Positions 36,246 through 47,200 of a stretch of 64,000 bases of DNA are shown here, in pieces; positions within the stretch are counted from its first letter, which is position 1; each line of letters starts with the position of its first letter. The DNA comes from Synechococcus sp. CS-1325 (GTDB taxonomy: Bacteria > Cyanobacteriota > Cyanobacteriia > PCC-6307 > Cyanobiaceae). A program made the translations under genes and the position numbers. The stretch lies in assembly GCA_025128135.1 (NCBI GenBank), contig JAHLYW010000016.1, positions 43,696 through 107,695 of the forward strand. The letters are read 5' to 3'. The notes under the pieces were generated by a model, which did not search any database, was not told the DNA's origin, and saw nothing but the letters and a program-made list of their open reading frames with translations.

Positions 36246-37913
36246 TCAACGGCCCTCGGACCAGATCTCCAACCCTGACACGGCCTTGAGATCAATCTGA
36301 CCCTCCGGGACCCCGTATCCGTAGGGATGGGTCACCAGCGGGGCCGGCCCCTTCCAGTTCTCCACCGGCGGCGGGGAACTGGTCAGCCACTCCGGAGTGA
36401 GGGCGTTCCAGGGATTGTCGCCTGCCACCTGACCGGCCAGGGCACTCCAGACCACGTTGACCAGGAAGGGGAGCGTGCTGATCGCCATCAGCAGGGCTCC
36501 GACGCTGCTGAGCTGATTGAGAAGCGTGAATTGGGGGTCGTATTCGGCCACCCGTCGGGGCATGCCGTTGAGACCGAGCCAGTGCTGAGGTGCAAAGCAG
36601 AGATTGAAACCGATGAAGGTGAGCAGGAAGTGCAACCTGCCGAGCGGTTCGTTCAACATTCTGCCGGTGAATTTTGGAAACCAGTGATAGATCGAGCCAA
36701 ACACAACGAACACCGTTCCACCATAAACAATGTAATGGAAGTGTCCTACAACAAAATAGGTGTCGTGGACATGAATATCAAAGGGAACCTGAGCCAGGGC
36801 CACACCAGTGATCCCTCCGAAAACGAAATGAACTATGAAGGCACAGGAAAACAGCATGGCGCTGTTCAGGGCGATCTTTCCGCCCCAGAGGGTGGCAAGC
36901 CAGTTGAAGAACTTGATGCCCGTTGGCACAGCGATGAAAGCGGTGGCAATCGTGAAGAACAATCGCATCCAGGGAGGCGTGGCACTGGTGAACATGTGAT
37001 GGGCCCACACGATCAGGCCAAGAAACACAATGCCCAGAATGGAATACACCATTGTGGTATAGCCAAACAAGGGCTTGCGCGCATGCACCGGCAGGATCTC
37101 GCTGACCAGGCCGAAGGCCGGCAGCACCATGATGTAAACAGCTGGATGGGAGTAAAACCAGAAAAGATGCTGGTAAACAACGGCATTGCCGCCCAGTGCA
37201 GGATTGAAGAATCCGGTGTGAGCAATGATATCGAAACTGAGCAGAACAAGCGTGCCAGCAAGGACAGGAGTGGCCAGAACAACCAAAATGCTGGTTCCAA
37301 GCATGGCCCAGCAATACATGGGCAACTGCATCATTCCAAGCCCTGGCCTTCGCATCTTCAACACCGTGGCGATGAAGTTGATTCCACCGAAGATTGAACT
37401 CCCCCCCAGCAGCAGAACACTCAGGATCCAGACCACCTGACCGGCAGCTGGTGTTGTGAGGCTGAGCGGCGGATAAGCCGTCCAACCAGACTGGGCAGCT
37501 CCAGCGATGAAATAGCTGGCGATCAGCAGGAAACCAGCAGGAGGGATCAACCAGAAGGCCACGGCATTGAGCCGGGGGAATGCCATATCCCGAGCGCCGA
37601 CATAAAACGGAATCAGATAATTACCAAAGCCACCGTTCACAACTGGAACGATCCACAGGAAGATCATCACCGTGCCATGCAAGGTGAGCACTTCGTTGTA
37701 GGTTTCGCGAGGCATGAAGTCCGAAATCGGGCTGAGCAACTCAACCCGGATCATCCCGGCGAGGGCGCCACCAACCAGATAGAAGAAAAAGGCTGTGACC
37801 AGATACTGAAGACCGATCACCTTGTGATCAAGACTGAAGCTCAGATAACGAAGCCAGCCCTCCGGCTGCAGGTTGCTCGGGTGAGAGGTCTGGGGCGGGA
37901 GGGAGAGAGTCAT
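36246..37913 (-). CDS. ctaD: Cytochrome c oxidase subunit I
   Basis: Catalytic subunit of the thylakoid or plasma-membrane aa3-type oxidase, reducing O2 and pumping protons; 555 residues, 12 helices. Heme and copper ligands are all present: His79 (TLHGTVM) and His393 for low-spin heme, His391 for heme a3 (GHFHYIVYGG), and CuB ligands His256, His305 and His306, with the cross-linked Tyr260. The helix VI motif reads FWFYSHPAVY: the Tyr-Ser pair replaces the glutamate of HPEVY, the mark of A2-type heme-copper oxidases. The middle of the gene is noticeably less GC-rich than the flanking genes. Operon order is ctaC-ctaD-ctaE. Confidence 0.97.
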   Translation of the reverse strand: MTLSLPPQTSHPSNLQPEGWLRYLSFSLDHKVIGLQYLVTAFFFYLVGGALAGMIRVELLSPISDFMPRETYNEVLTLHGTVMIFLWIVPVVNGGFGNYLIPFYVGARDMAFPRLNAVAFWLIPPAGFLLIASYFIAGAAQSGWTAYPPLSLTTPAAGQVVWILSVLLLGGSSIFGGINFIATVLKMRRPGLGMMQLPMYCWAMLGTSILVVLATPVLAGTLVLLSFDIIAHTGFFNPALGGNAVVYQHLFWFYSHPAVYIMVLPAFGLVSEILPVHARKPLFGYTTMVYSILGIVFLGLIVWAHHMFTSATPPWMRLFFTIATAFIAVPTGIKFFNWLATLWGGKIALNSAMLFSCAFIVHFVFGGITGVALAQVPFDIHVHDTYFVVGHFHYIVYGGTVFVVFGSIYHWFPKFTGRMLNEPLGRLHFLLTFIGFNLCFAPQHWLGLNGMPRRVAEYDPQFTLLNQLSSVGALLMAISTLPFLVNVVWSALAGQVAGDNPWNALTPEWLTSSPPPVENWKGPAPLVTHPYGYGVPEGQIDLKAVSGLEIWSEGR

Positions 37914-37964
37914 CGTCGCCGGTCTGTGCTGGTGGAGGGATGGAACAAATCAGCTGGACCGTAC

Positions 37965-38837
37965 TCAGCCTGTGGCGAGCGGGGCAGTCAAGGCAAGGGT
38001 GGCTGGGCGGTTCGAAGCCAGCCAGCTGTCGAAGGCCTCCGGCTCATGCACCACCACCGTGGAGCGCATCCCGCCGTGGTAGGGGCCGCACAGCTCTGCG
38101 CAGATGATCGGATACTGACCGGGCAGGGTTGGGGTGAAGGTGAGAACGGTGGGTTGGCCAGGGATGACATCCTGCTTGAGCCGGAACTGGGGAACCCAGA
38201 AGGCGTGGATCACATCCCGGGCCTCCATGCGCAGCTCCACGGTCTGGCCGGCTTTGACATGGAGTTCCCCACTGGTGAAATCCCCTTCCGGGTAATGAAA
38301 GAGGAAGGCGAACTGAAGCGCTGTGACCTCCACGGGCAACAGGCCTGCCTCCGTTCCGCCGGGAGAGCCGATCCCTCCCCAGAGCCGTGGCTCAACATCC
38401 TGGGTGACAAGCTCCTCGACACTGGCCGGCATCACGGCAGAACCCATGGAGCCGTGCATGGCGTGGGGATCGGCCAGGGGGATCATTCCGCCCATCCGGT
38501 CATAGATGTCATAGCTGTAGATGCCCACGAAGAGCACCACAATCGCCGGAATGGCCGTCCAGAAAATCTCCAGCTGAAGATTCCCTTCAACGGCCACTCC
38601 ATCGCCGAGATCTCCATCCCGGCGCCGAAACCGCACCAGACTGAAAATCAGCAAACCGACAATTCCGAGGAAAAGGATTGTTCCGATCGTGAATAGGACG
38701 GCAAACAATTCGTCGTAAAGGGGAGCGTTGGTGCTGGCCGCCGCGGGAAGCAGATTGACGTTCTGACCAACCCAGAGTCCGCTCAGGACAAGGATCATGC
38801 CCAGAACCAGGGTCACGATGGCGGAGGGAATGGGCAT
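37965..38837 (-). CDS. ctaC: Cytochrome c oxidase subunit II
   Basis: Carries the CuA centre that receives electrons from cytochrome c or plastocyanin; 290 residues. Two N-terminal helices (IVTLVLGMILVLSGLWVG and LFTIGTILFLGIVGLLIFSLV, plus IFWTAIPAIVVLFVGIY) precede a periplasmic cupredoxin domain. CuA ligands are His211 (DVIHAFWVP), then Cys246, Glu248, Cys250, His254 and Met257 in CAELCGPYHGGM. The aromatic electron-entry stretch reads QFAFLFHYP, without the usual tryptophan. It heads the minus-strand ctaCDE operon, divergent from ctaA. Confidence 0.96.
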   Translation of the reverse strand: MPIPSAIVTLVLGMILVLSGLWVGQNVNLLPAAASTNAPLYDELFAVLFTIGTILFLGIVGLLIFSLVRFRRRDGDLGDGVAVEGNLQLEIFWTAIPAIVVLFVGIYSYDIYDRMGGMIPLADPHAMHGSMGSAVMPASVEELVTQDVEPRLWGGIGSPGGTEAGLLPVEVTALQFAFLFHYPEGDFTSGELHVKAGQTVELRMEARDVIHAFWVPQFRLKQDVIPGQPTVLTFTPTLPGQYPIICAELCGPYHGGMRSTVVVHEPEAFDSWLASNRPATLALTAPLATG

Positions 38838-39012
38838 GACCCGGTCGCATTGCTCCCACCCTATGGCGTGGTCGAGCTCCGGCGGGGGTTGCCAAAAAGA
38901 TCAACTGCGGCGCGGCGCGATGTCGTGAGCGATTCCACACAGACGCAGGGGGACGTGTACGGAGATCCAGGTGTGGAGTTCACGGTCAAATTCGATCGCT
39001 AGCTTGTCTGCC

Positions 39013-39948
39013 ATGACTGCTGGTTTGCTCTTTCTCAGCTCCCACCTCGTGGTGGCCCTGGTGGCGCTGGTGGGCATCGGTGGAGCCACCCGGGTGATGG
39101 AGGCCGGCCTTGCCTGTCCGGACTGGCCCCTCTGCTACGGCACCCTGCTGCCTGGCGACCGGATGACCCTCCAGGTGTTCCTCGAATGGTTCCACCGACT
39201 CGATGCGTTCCTCGTGGGCATCGGGTTGCTGGTGCTGTTCAGCCTCAGCCTGCTCCGCCGGTCCCGCTTGCCCCGCTGGTTGCCCTGGCTGAGCGGTGCG
39301 GCCTTGCTTCTGGTCGGTGTCCAGGGCGGCCTCGGTGCTTTGACGGTTCTGCAGCTGCTGCGTTTCGATCTCGTCACAGCCCACCTGGCCACGGCCCTGG
39401 TTCTGGTGGCCCTGCTCAGCGGAGTGCACCAGGGGTTGGCCGGCTGCCTTTCCTCAGAAGCCGGGGAGCCCACGCCTGCCATCCGATCCCCCCGCAGCCA
39501 GCTCTGGTGGCTGGCGGCGGCGGCGGCCGGGCTTGCTGTGTTTGTCCAGGCCCTCTCCGGCGCCCTGATGGCCAGCCAGTGGGCATCAGGGCGTTGCCTT
39601 TCCTCCGGCGCTTCCTGCGCCTGGCTTTCGGTCCACCGGCAGCTCGCCTCTCCCATCGCCGGCGCCGTGCTGCTGGTTGGAGTGGCGATCGCCCTGCTGC
39701 CAGGCCCCCAGCGGCGGCACTGGCCCCTGGCCGTGGCAGCCAGCCTGCTGGTGATCCTGCAGGTCCTGCTGGGCGTCTTCACCCTGCGGCTGGCCCTCTC
39801 CGTTCCACTGGTCACCGTTGGCCACCAGCTCACCGCCGCGCTGCTGGTGGCTGTCCTCGCCGCCCTGGCCGTGCAGGCCTGGCGGAGCTCCGATCTCAGC
39901 CCCATGACTGCCCCCAGCCCTTCCCCCCTGCAGACCTCCCATGGTTAG
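39013..39948 (+). CDS. ctaA: Heme A synthase (COX15/CtaA)
   Basis: Oxidises heme O to heme A for the oxidase; about 311 residues and eight helices. The N-terminal half has [21 protein letters not shown] with the paired cysteines, [12 protein letters not shown] with a heme-ligand His, and [13 protein letters not shown]; the second half repeats the pattern with [22 protein letters not shown]-type sequence and [13 protein letters not shown]. The start at 39013 ([10 protein letters not shown]) is preferred over 38971. It overlaps ctaB by 8 bp and is divergent from ctaC, giving the oxidase and its cofactor pathway a shared control region of about 175 bp. Confidence 0.93.
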   Translation: MTAGLLFLSSHLVVALVALVGIGGATRVMEAGLACPDWPLCYGTLLPGDRMTLQVFLEWFHRLDAFLVGIGLLVLFSLSLLRRSRLPRWLPWLSGAALLLVGVQGGLGALTVLQLLRFDLVTAHLATALVLVALLSGVHQGLAGCLSSEAGEPTPAIRSPRSQLWWLAAAAAGLAVFVQALSGALMASQWASGRCLSSGASCAWLSVHRQLASPIAGAVLLVGVAIALLPGPQRRHWPLAVAASLLVILQVLLGVFTLRLALSVPLVTVGHQLTAALLVAVLAALAVQAWRSSDLSPMTAPSPSPLQTSHG

Positions 39949-40954
39949 CGCCAGCGTGGCTCCAGCCCCTTCGGTCCAATCCCTGAGCCGAGCGGAGCTG
40001 GTGCCTTCGCGGGCCCGGGTCCGGCTGCCGGCCTGGCTTGAGATCGCCAAGCCCCGCCTGATCCCCCTGCTGCTTGCCACCACCCTGGGTGGGATGGCGT
40101 TATCGGAAGGCTGGCCCCTTCCCACCCCACGGCTGGTCTGCACCCTTGTGGGCGGCGCCCTGGCCGCCGCCGCCGCCGGTGTCTTCAACTGTCTGTGGGA
40201 GCAGGAGCTGGACGGACGGATGCTGCGCACCAGCGGCCGCGCCCTCCCCTCAGGTCGGCTCTCCCAGGCCACCGCCTTCAGCATCGCCGTAGGGCTCACC
40301 TGCCTGGCGGCCGTGCTGCTGGTCGTTGGGGTGAACTGCCTGGCGGCCGGCCTGGCCCTGCTTGGGCTTTGCAGCTATGTGCTGCTCTACACAGCCCTGC
40401 TCAAGCCCCGCACCACCCAGAACATCGTGATCGGCGGCGTCGCCGGGGCGATCCCCCCCCTGGTCGGAGCCGCGGCGGCCACCGGCCAGGTGGGCCTGGG
40501 GGGATGGTGGCTGTTCAGCCTGGTGATGCTCTGGACTCCAGCTCACTTCTGGGCGCTGGCCCTGCTGCTCAAGGAGGACTACCGCTCCGTGGGCATTCCG
40601 ATGCTTCCCGTGGTCAAGGGCGTGGTGCCCACCACCCGGGCGATCAGCCATTACGCCTGGGCCACGGTGCTGGTCAGCGGGCTGGGGGTGCTGGCGCTGC
40701 CGACGGGCGGACTGCTCTATGGCCTGCTGGTTCTGCCATTCAATTCAAGGTTGCTGCAGATGGGCCGTTCCCTGGCCAGCAGCCCGAACGACCCCCTGCC
40801 AGCCAAGGGGCTGTTTCGCTGGTCGATCCTGTATCTGTTCGGCATCTGCCTGCTGCTGCTGCTGGCCCGACTGCCAGCCGCGGCCGCATTCAGCAGCCAG
40901 AGCTGGCAGTTGCTGGTGGCTGCCTATCCGTTCCTGCCGGCCTCGGCCCTCTGA
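39941..40954 (+). CDS. ctaB: Heme O synthase (protoheme IX farnesyltransferase)
   Basis: UbiA-type prenyltransferase adding farnesyl to heme B; 337 residues. After a polar N-terminus, [21 protein letters not shown] begins helix 1. The first prenyl-diphosphate region reads [24 protein letters not shown], where Glu replaces some of the canonical aspartates, as in other picocyanobacteria as far as I recall. [27 protein letters not shown] and [29 protein letters not shown] are the standard family blocks. It is translationally coupled to ctaA and followed by an ABC transporter pair. Confidence 0.95.
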   Translation: MVSASVAPAPSVQSLSRAELVPSRARVRLPAWLEIAKPRLIPLLLATTLGGMALSEGWPLPTPRLVCTLVGGALAAAAAGVFNCLWEQELDGRMLRTSGRALPSGRLSQATAFSIAVGLTCLAAVLLVVGVNCLAAGLALLGLCSYVLLYTALLKPRTTQNIVIGGVAGAIPPLVGAAAATGQVGLGGWWLFSLVMLWTPAHFWALALLLKEDYRSVGIPMLPVVKGVVPTTRAISHYAWATVLVSGLGVLALPTGGLLYGLLVLPFNSRLLQMGRSLASSPNDPLPAKGLFRWSILYLFGICLLLLLARLPAAAAFSSQSWQLLVAAYPFLPASAL

Positions 40955-40975
40955 GCGCGGCGCCGGAGCCCTTTC

Positions 40976-40981
40976 TAGATT
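40976..40981 (+). promoter_or_regulatory. Possible -10 box before the ABC ATPase gene
   Basis: TAGATT in the 64-bp gap after ctaB, 37 bp before the GTG start at 41019. It may give the ABC pair its own promoter inside the cta operon. Confidence 0.25.
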
Positions 40982-41018
40982 GAGTCGTCCCATCAGCCGC
41001 TCAAGGCTGTCAGCAGCG

Positions 41019-42038
41019 GTGCCAGAAACGGTGATCGAGCTTGAAGAACTCCACAAGCGCTACGGCCCGGTCGAAGCCCTGGGGGGGTTCAGTCTGCAGG
41101 TTTCGCAGGGAAGCCTCTATGGCCTGCTGGGTCCCAACGGGGCCGGCAAGACCACGGTCCTGCGCATTCTCTGCACCCTGCTGGCCCCCGACAGCGGCCA
41201 TGTGAGGGTGGCGGGGATCGATGCCCTGGCCCAGCCTCGCGCCGTCCGGGAACTGCTGGGGTACGTGGCCCAGGAGGTGGCGATCGACAAGATCCTCACG
41301 GGACGGGAGCTGCTCGAACTCCAGGGGGCTCTGTACCACCTGCCGGCCGATCGTCTGCGGGCCCGGCTGCTCGAACTGACCGACCTGCTCGCCATGCACG
41401 ACTGGATCGATCGGCGCTGCGGAACCTATTCCGGCGGGATGCGCCGTCGGCTCGACCTGGCCAGTGGACTGCTGCACAACCCTGCCGTTCTGGTGCTGGA
41501 TGAGCCCACCGTCGGGCTTGACATCGAGAGCCGGGCGACGATCTGGCAGGTGTTGCGCCAGCTGCGCGATCAAGGCACCACGGTGCTGCTCAGCAGCCAC
41601 TACCTCGAGGAAGTGGACGCCCTGGCCGATCGGCTGGCCATCGTTGAAGATGGGCGGGTGATTGCCGAGGGCAGTCCCAGCACCTTGAAAAATGCCCTCG
41701 GCGGTGATCGGGTCACCCTGCGGGTGCGCGAGTTCAGCGATGACGTCGAAGCGGCGCGGGTGCAGCAGGTGCTGCAGGCTTGCCCAGGCATTCAGCAGAT
41801 GGTGGTGAACAGGGCCCAGGGCCATTCGCTCAACCTCGTGGTCGAGAGCGAGGCGGTGATCGAGCCGCTGCGCCGCCAGCTCGCGGCTGCTGACCTGCCG
41901 GTCTTCTCCCTCTCCCAGAGCCGCCCGAGTCTGGATGATGTCTATCTCCAGGCCACCGGCCGCACCCTGATGGATGCGGAGCTGGCGGTGGCCGGCAGCC
42001 GTGACCCCAAGGCGGAGCGCAAGCAGGCGATGCGTTGA
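41019..42038 (+). CDS. ABC-2 type exporter ATPase (DrrA-like)
   Basis: A 339-residue ATPase subunit of an ABC-2 exporter. Walker A is LLGPNGAGKTTVLRIL, the Q-loop YVAQEVAIDKILTGRE, signature CGTYSGGMRRRLDLASGL, Walker B VLVLDEPTVGLDIESR and H-loop LLSSHYLEEVDALAD. The C-terminal 100 residues (VTLRVREFSDDVEAARVQ to SLDDVYLQATGRTL) are the DrrA-type extension. The GTG at 41019 starts VPETVIELEELHKRYG; the upstream frame lies within ctaB. Its permease follows 50 bp later. The pair next to ctaA-ctaB recurs in cyanobacteria as far as I recall; the substrate is not known. Confidence 0.9.
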   Translation: MPETVIELEELHKRYGPVEALGGFSLQVSQGSLYGLLGPNGAGKTTVLRILCTLLAPDSGHVRVAGIDALAQPRAVRELLGYVAQEVAIDKILTGRELLELQGALYHLPADRLRARLLELTDLLAMHDWIDRRCGTYSGGMRRRLDLASGLLHNPAVLVLDEPTVGLDIESRATIWQVLRQLRDQGTTVLLSSHYLEEVDALADRLAIVEDGRVIAEGSPSTLKNALGGDRVTLRVREFSDDVEAARVQQVLQACPGIQQMVVNRAQGHSLNLVVESEAVIEPLRRQLAAADLPVFSLSQSRPSLDDVYLQATGRTLMDAELAVAGSRDPKAERKQAMR

Positions 42039-42088
42039 GCTGATCCCCCCTTCCGATCCCACCCCTTTCTTCCATTCCCTCTCCGGCG

Positions 42089-42961
42089 ATGACCAGTGCC
42101 CCCTCCCTCTCCGCCCCCGTTCCACGGCCGGAGGCACCACAGGCCACCCGGTCGGCCCTGGCCGATCTGAGCCAGGAAATCCTCGCCCTGACCAAGCGGC
42201 TGTTCCTGCAACTGGCCCGCCGGCCCTCGACCCTGGTGGCAGGCGTGCTTCAGCCCCTGATCTGGCTGGTGCTGTTCGGAGCGCTGTTCGCCAAAGCCCC
42301 GGAGGGTCTGCTCCCCGATGGCATGAGCTACGGGCGCTTCCTGGGGGCGGGTGTGATCGTGTTCACGGCCTTCAGCGCGGCGCTCAATGCCGGCCTGCCG
42401 GTGATGTTCGACCGGGAATTCGGCTTTCTGAATCGATTGCTGGTGGCTCCGTTGCGCTCGCGCAGCTCGATCGTGATCGCCTCGGTTCTGTACATCACCA
42501 GCCTCAGCCTGGTCCAGAGCCTGGCGATCATGGGCACGGCTGCCCTGCTGGGCTACGGCTGGCCGGGGACCTACGGATTGCTGCTGGTCCTGATCACCCT
42601 GTTGTTGCTGGTCTTCGCCGTGACCGGGCTCAGTCTTGGGCTCGCCTTCGCCCTGCCGGGCCACATCGAGCTGATCGCGGTCATCTTTGTCGTCAACCTG
42701 CCGCTGCTGTTCGCCAGCACGGCCCTGGCACCGATTTCCTTCATGCCGGCCTGGTTGGGCTGGCTTGCGGCCCTGAATCCACTTACCTTCGCGATTGAAC
42801 CGATCCGCGCCGCCTACGGCGGCAACGTCTCCCTGACGGCAACAGTGCTGGAAGCGCCCTACGGCGCTCTCAGCACTGCCCACTGCCTGCTGGTGCTGGC
42901 CATCCTGGCCGTCGGTCTGTTCCTGCTGATCCGGCCCCTGTTGGATCGGAAACTCAGTTGA
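42089..42961 (+). CDS. ABC-2 type exporter permease (DrrB-like)
   Basis: A 290-residue six-helix ABC-2 permease: LVAGVLQPLIWLVLFGALFA, LGAGVIVFTAFSAALNAGLPVMFDREFGFLNRLLVAPLRS with the conserved E-x-G-coupling-helix region, then LNPLTFAIEPIRAAYGG near the last hairpin. It pairs with the ATPase just upstream. Its TGA overlaps a possible TTG start of the next gene, but that gene probably starts a few codons later. Substrate unknown; lipid, drug or heme-related cargo are all open. Confidence 0.9.
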   Translation: MTSAPSLSAPVPRPEAPQATRSALADLSQEILALTKRLFLQLARRPSTLVAGVLQPLIWLVLFGALFAKAPEGLLPDGMSYGRFLGAGVIVFTAFSAALNAGLPVMFDREFGFLNRLLVAPLRSRSSIVIASVLYITSLSLVQSLAIMGTAALLGYGWPGTYGLLLVLITLLLLVFAVTGLSLGLAFALPGHIELIAVIFVVNLPLLFASTALAPISFMPAWLGWLAALNPLTFAIEPIRAAYGGNVSLTATVLEAPYGALSTAHCLLVLAILAVGLFLLIRPLLDRKLS

Positions 42962-42969
42962 GTGCCGCC

Positions 42970-43551
42970 GTGTCTCCCTCTTCCACCCTGCCGGACCCAC
43001 TCCGGCCTGCCGCCCTGCCGGCACCTGAACGCTCCCTCCGCATCCAGCTCCTCGAGGCCCTGCGACAGCAGGATCACCCTGCCGTGGCCAGGCTCTCTGC
43101 CCGCTGGGCCCATCGCCATGGGGTCGAGGCCCTGGAGCGGCTGATTCACGACCAGAGCCTCCTGGAGCCCGGCCGGATCGAGGAGGAACCAACGGCCGCA
43201 GCCATCACGCCGCCACCGCAAGGGAGCTTCGACCCTGGGGAGCAACCGATGGAGGGTGCCCTCGAGGGCACCCTCAGCAACCCTCCGGCCCAGGGTTTCC
43301 ACCCGATCCGGCGCCTGAAGACCCTGGTGCGCGACTGCATCGACGAGGTGGCCAGCACCTTCCAGGGCGAGACCGATCAGCGCCTGCTTGAGGAGAACGC
43401 CCCTGTCACCAGCCGCTTCAGCCTGGTCCAGCCCCTGGAGCCAACTGGCCCCGTGCCGCTCCCAGCCCCGCCGCCGGTCCATCCTGATCTGGCTGATCTG
43501 CGTTCCTGGTTGCCGGATCATCAGGACGACCACCAGCGCCGGGCCTCCTGA
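42970..43551 (+). CDS. Hypothetical protein, proline-rich and acidic
   Basis: A protein of about 193 residues with no family I recognise. It has a helical N-terminal third (RSLRIQLLEALRQQDHPAVARLSARWAHRHGVEALERLI), a Pro/Glu-rich linker, a second helical region (FHPIRRLKTLVRDCIDEVAST) and a Pro-rich C-terminus ending with charged residues. No signal peptide or membrane helix is present, so it is probably cytosolic. GTG at 42970 or TTG at 42958 could start it. It lies between the ABC permease and nanE genes and may belong to the ABC transcript. Confidence 0.6.
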   Translation: MSPSSTLPDPLRPAALPAPERSLRIQLLEALRQQDHPAVARLSARWAHRHGVEALERLIHDQSLLEPGRIEEEPTAAAITPPPQGSFDPGEQPMEGALEGTLSNPPAQGFHPIRRLKTLVRDCIDEVASTFQGETDQRLLEENAPVTSRFSLVQPLEPTGPVPLPAPPPVHPDLADLRSWLPDHQDDHQRRAS

Positions 43552-43580
43552 GCCTGCGTTCGCCGCCGCCTTCCTTCACT

Positions 43581-44291
43581 GTGTCCCCTGCTCCCCTACC
43601 CCAGCGGCTCAGTCGCGCCACCCTGCAACGGGGGCTGATCGTGTCGGTGCAGGCGCCGGAGGGATCGCCGATGCGCCATCCCGATGTGATCGCGGCGATG
43701 GCGGCAGCCAGCCTCGAGCAGGGGGCGATCGGGGTCAGGCTGGAGAGCCCTGAGCACATCGGCGCCGTACGGCGGCGCTGTCCGCAGGCCCTGATCGTCG
43801 GATTGTGGAAGCGCAGCTTTGCCGACAGCTCCGTTTACATCACGCCTGGCTGGGAAGAGATCCTGGCTGTCTGGGCCGCCGGTGCCGACCTGGTGGCCCT
43901 GGACGGCACCGATCGCGCCCGGCCTGGGGGCCAGGACCTGGCCGGGCTGATCGAACGTGCCCACGCCGAGCTGGGAGCGCCGCTGATGGCTGATGTGGAC
44001 AGCCTGGCCAATGGACTGCGGGCGGCTGAGCTGGGCTGCGACTGGGTGGGAACCACCCTGCATGGTTACACCGAAGCAACCGCCACCTGCCGACCGCCGG
44101 CCTGGGAGCTGCTGGCTCCCCTGCGAGCGGCCCTGCCGGCCGAAGTGCCCCTGATCTGCGAGGGCGGAATCTCCAGCAGCTCCGAAGCCCTTCGGGCCCA
44201 CCAGCTGGGAGCCGATGCCGTGGTGGTGGGGACAGCCATCACCGGGGTTGACCTCCAGGTGGCGGCCTACGTCCAGGCGATGGCTCGGTGA
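43581..44291 (+). CDS. nanE: N-acetylmannosamine-6-phosphate 2-epimerase (NanE family)
   Basis: A 236-residue TIM-barrel epimerase interconverting ManNAc-6-P and GlcNAc-6-P. Signatures are RGLIVSVQAPEGSPM, GAIGVRLESPEHI, LIVGLWKRS with the catalytic lysine, YITPGWEEILAVWAAGADLVALDGTDRARP, MADVDSLANG, GTTLHGYTEAT, ICEGGISSSSEAL and GADAVVVGTAITG. No other sialic acid or amino-sugar catabolic genes are nearby; in picocyanobacteria it may serve amino-sugar supply for cell-surface glycans, which is inference. It converges with groEL, 9 bp apart. Confidence 0.9.
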   Translation: MSPAPLPQRLSRATLQRGLIVSVQAPEGSPMRHPDVIAAMAAASLEQGAIGVRLESPEHIGAVRRRCPQALIVGLWKRSFADSSVYITPGWEEILAVWAAGADLVALDGTDRARPGGQDLAGLIERAHAELGAPLMADVDSLANGLRAAELGCDWVGTTLHGYTEATATCRPPAWELLAPLRAALPAEVPLICEGGISSSSEALRAHQLGADAVVVGTAITGVDLQVAAYVQAMAR

Positions 44292-44300
44292 GCGGGAGGC

Positions 44301-46016
<1,716 letters not shown>

Positions 46017-46123
46017 TCAGAGAAGGCCTCAGATTCCCATGGCGGTGTGGGGGATGTCAGCGGATCGGGGGTGGGGAAAGCCGAATCGCGGCTTCGGCCA
46101 CGCTGCCTCGATAGGGTCTTGGC

Positions 46124-46360
46124 ATGGAGGAACTGATCACCCCCAACCTGGCCGGTGCCCTGGGCGATGTGGCCGCCGATCCGGTGGCCGGTCCCAATGT
46201 GATGGCTTTCGTGATCATCACCGGCCTCGGCCTGGCGATGGCGGTGGTCTATGTGCCGATCCGGCTCTTTCTCACCCTGACCGCCCGCAGCCGCAGGCTG
46301 AAGCTGCTCCAGCGCATCCGTCGCCTGCGGGAGGAACTGGGCCAGCCCCTGGAGAGCTGA
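46124..46360 (+). CDS. Small single-helix membrane protein
   Basis: A 78-residue protein with one hydrophobic helix ([25 protein letters not shown]) and a very basic amphipathic C-terminus ([20 protein letters not shown]). Function unknown; similar small membrane proteins occur in picocyanobacteria as far as I recall. It is divergent from groEL and its stop directly abuts the stop of fabG on the other strand. Confidence 0.65.
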   Translation: MEELITPNLAGALGDVAADPVAGPNVMAFVIITGLGLAMAVVYVPIRLFLTLTARSRRLKLLQRIRRLREELGQPLES

Positions 46361-47200
<840 letters not shown>

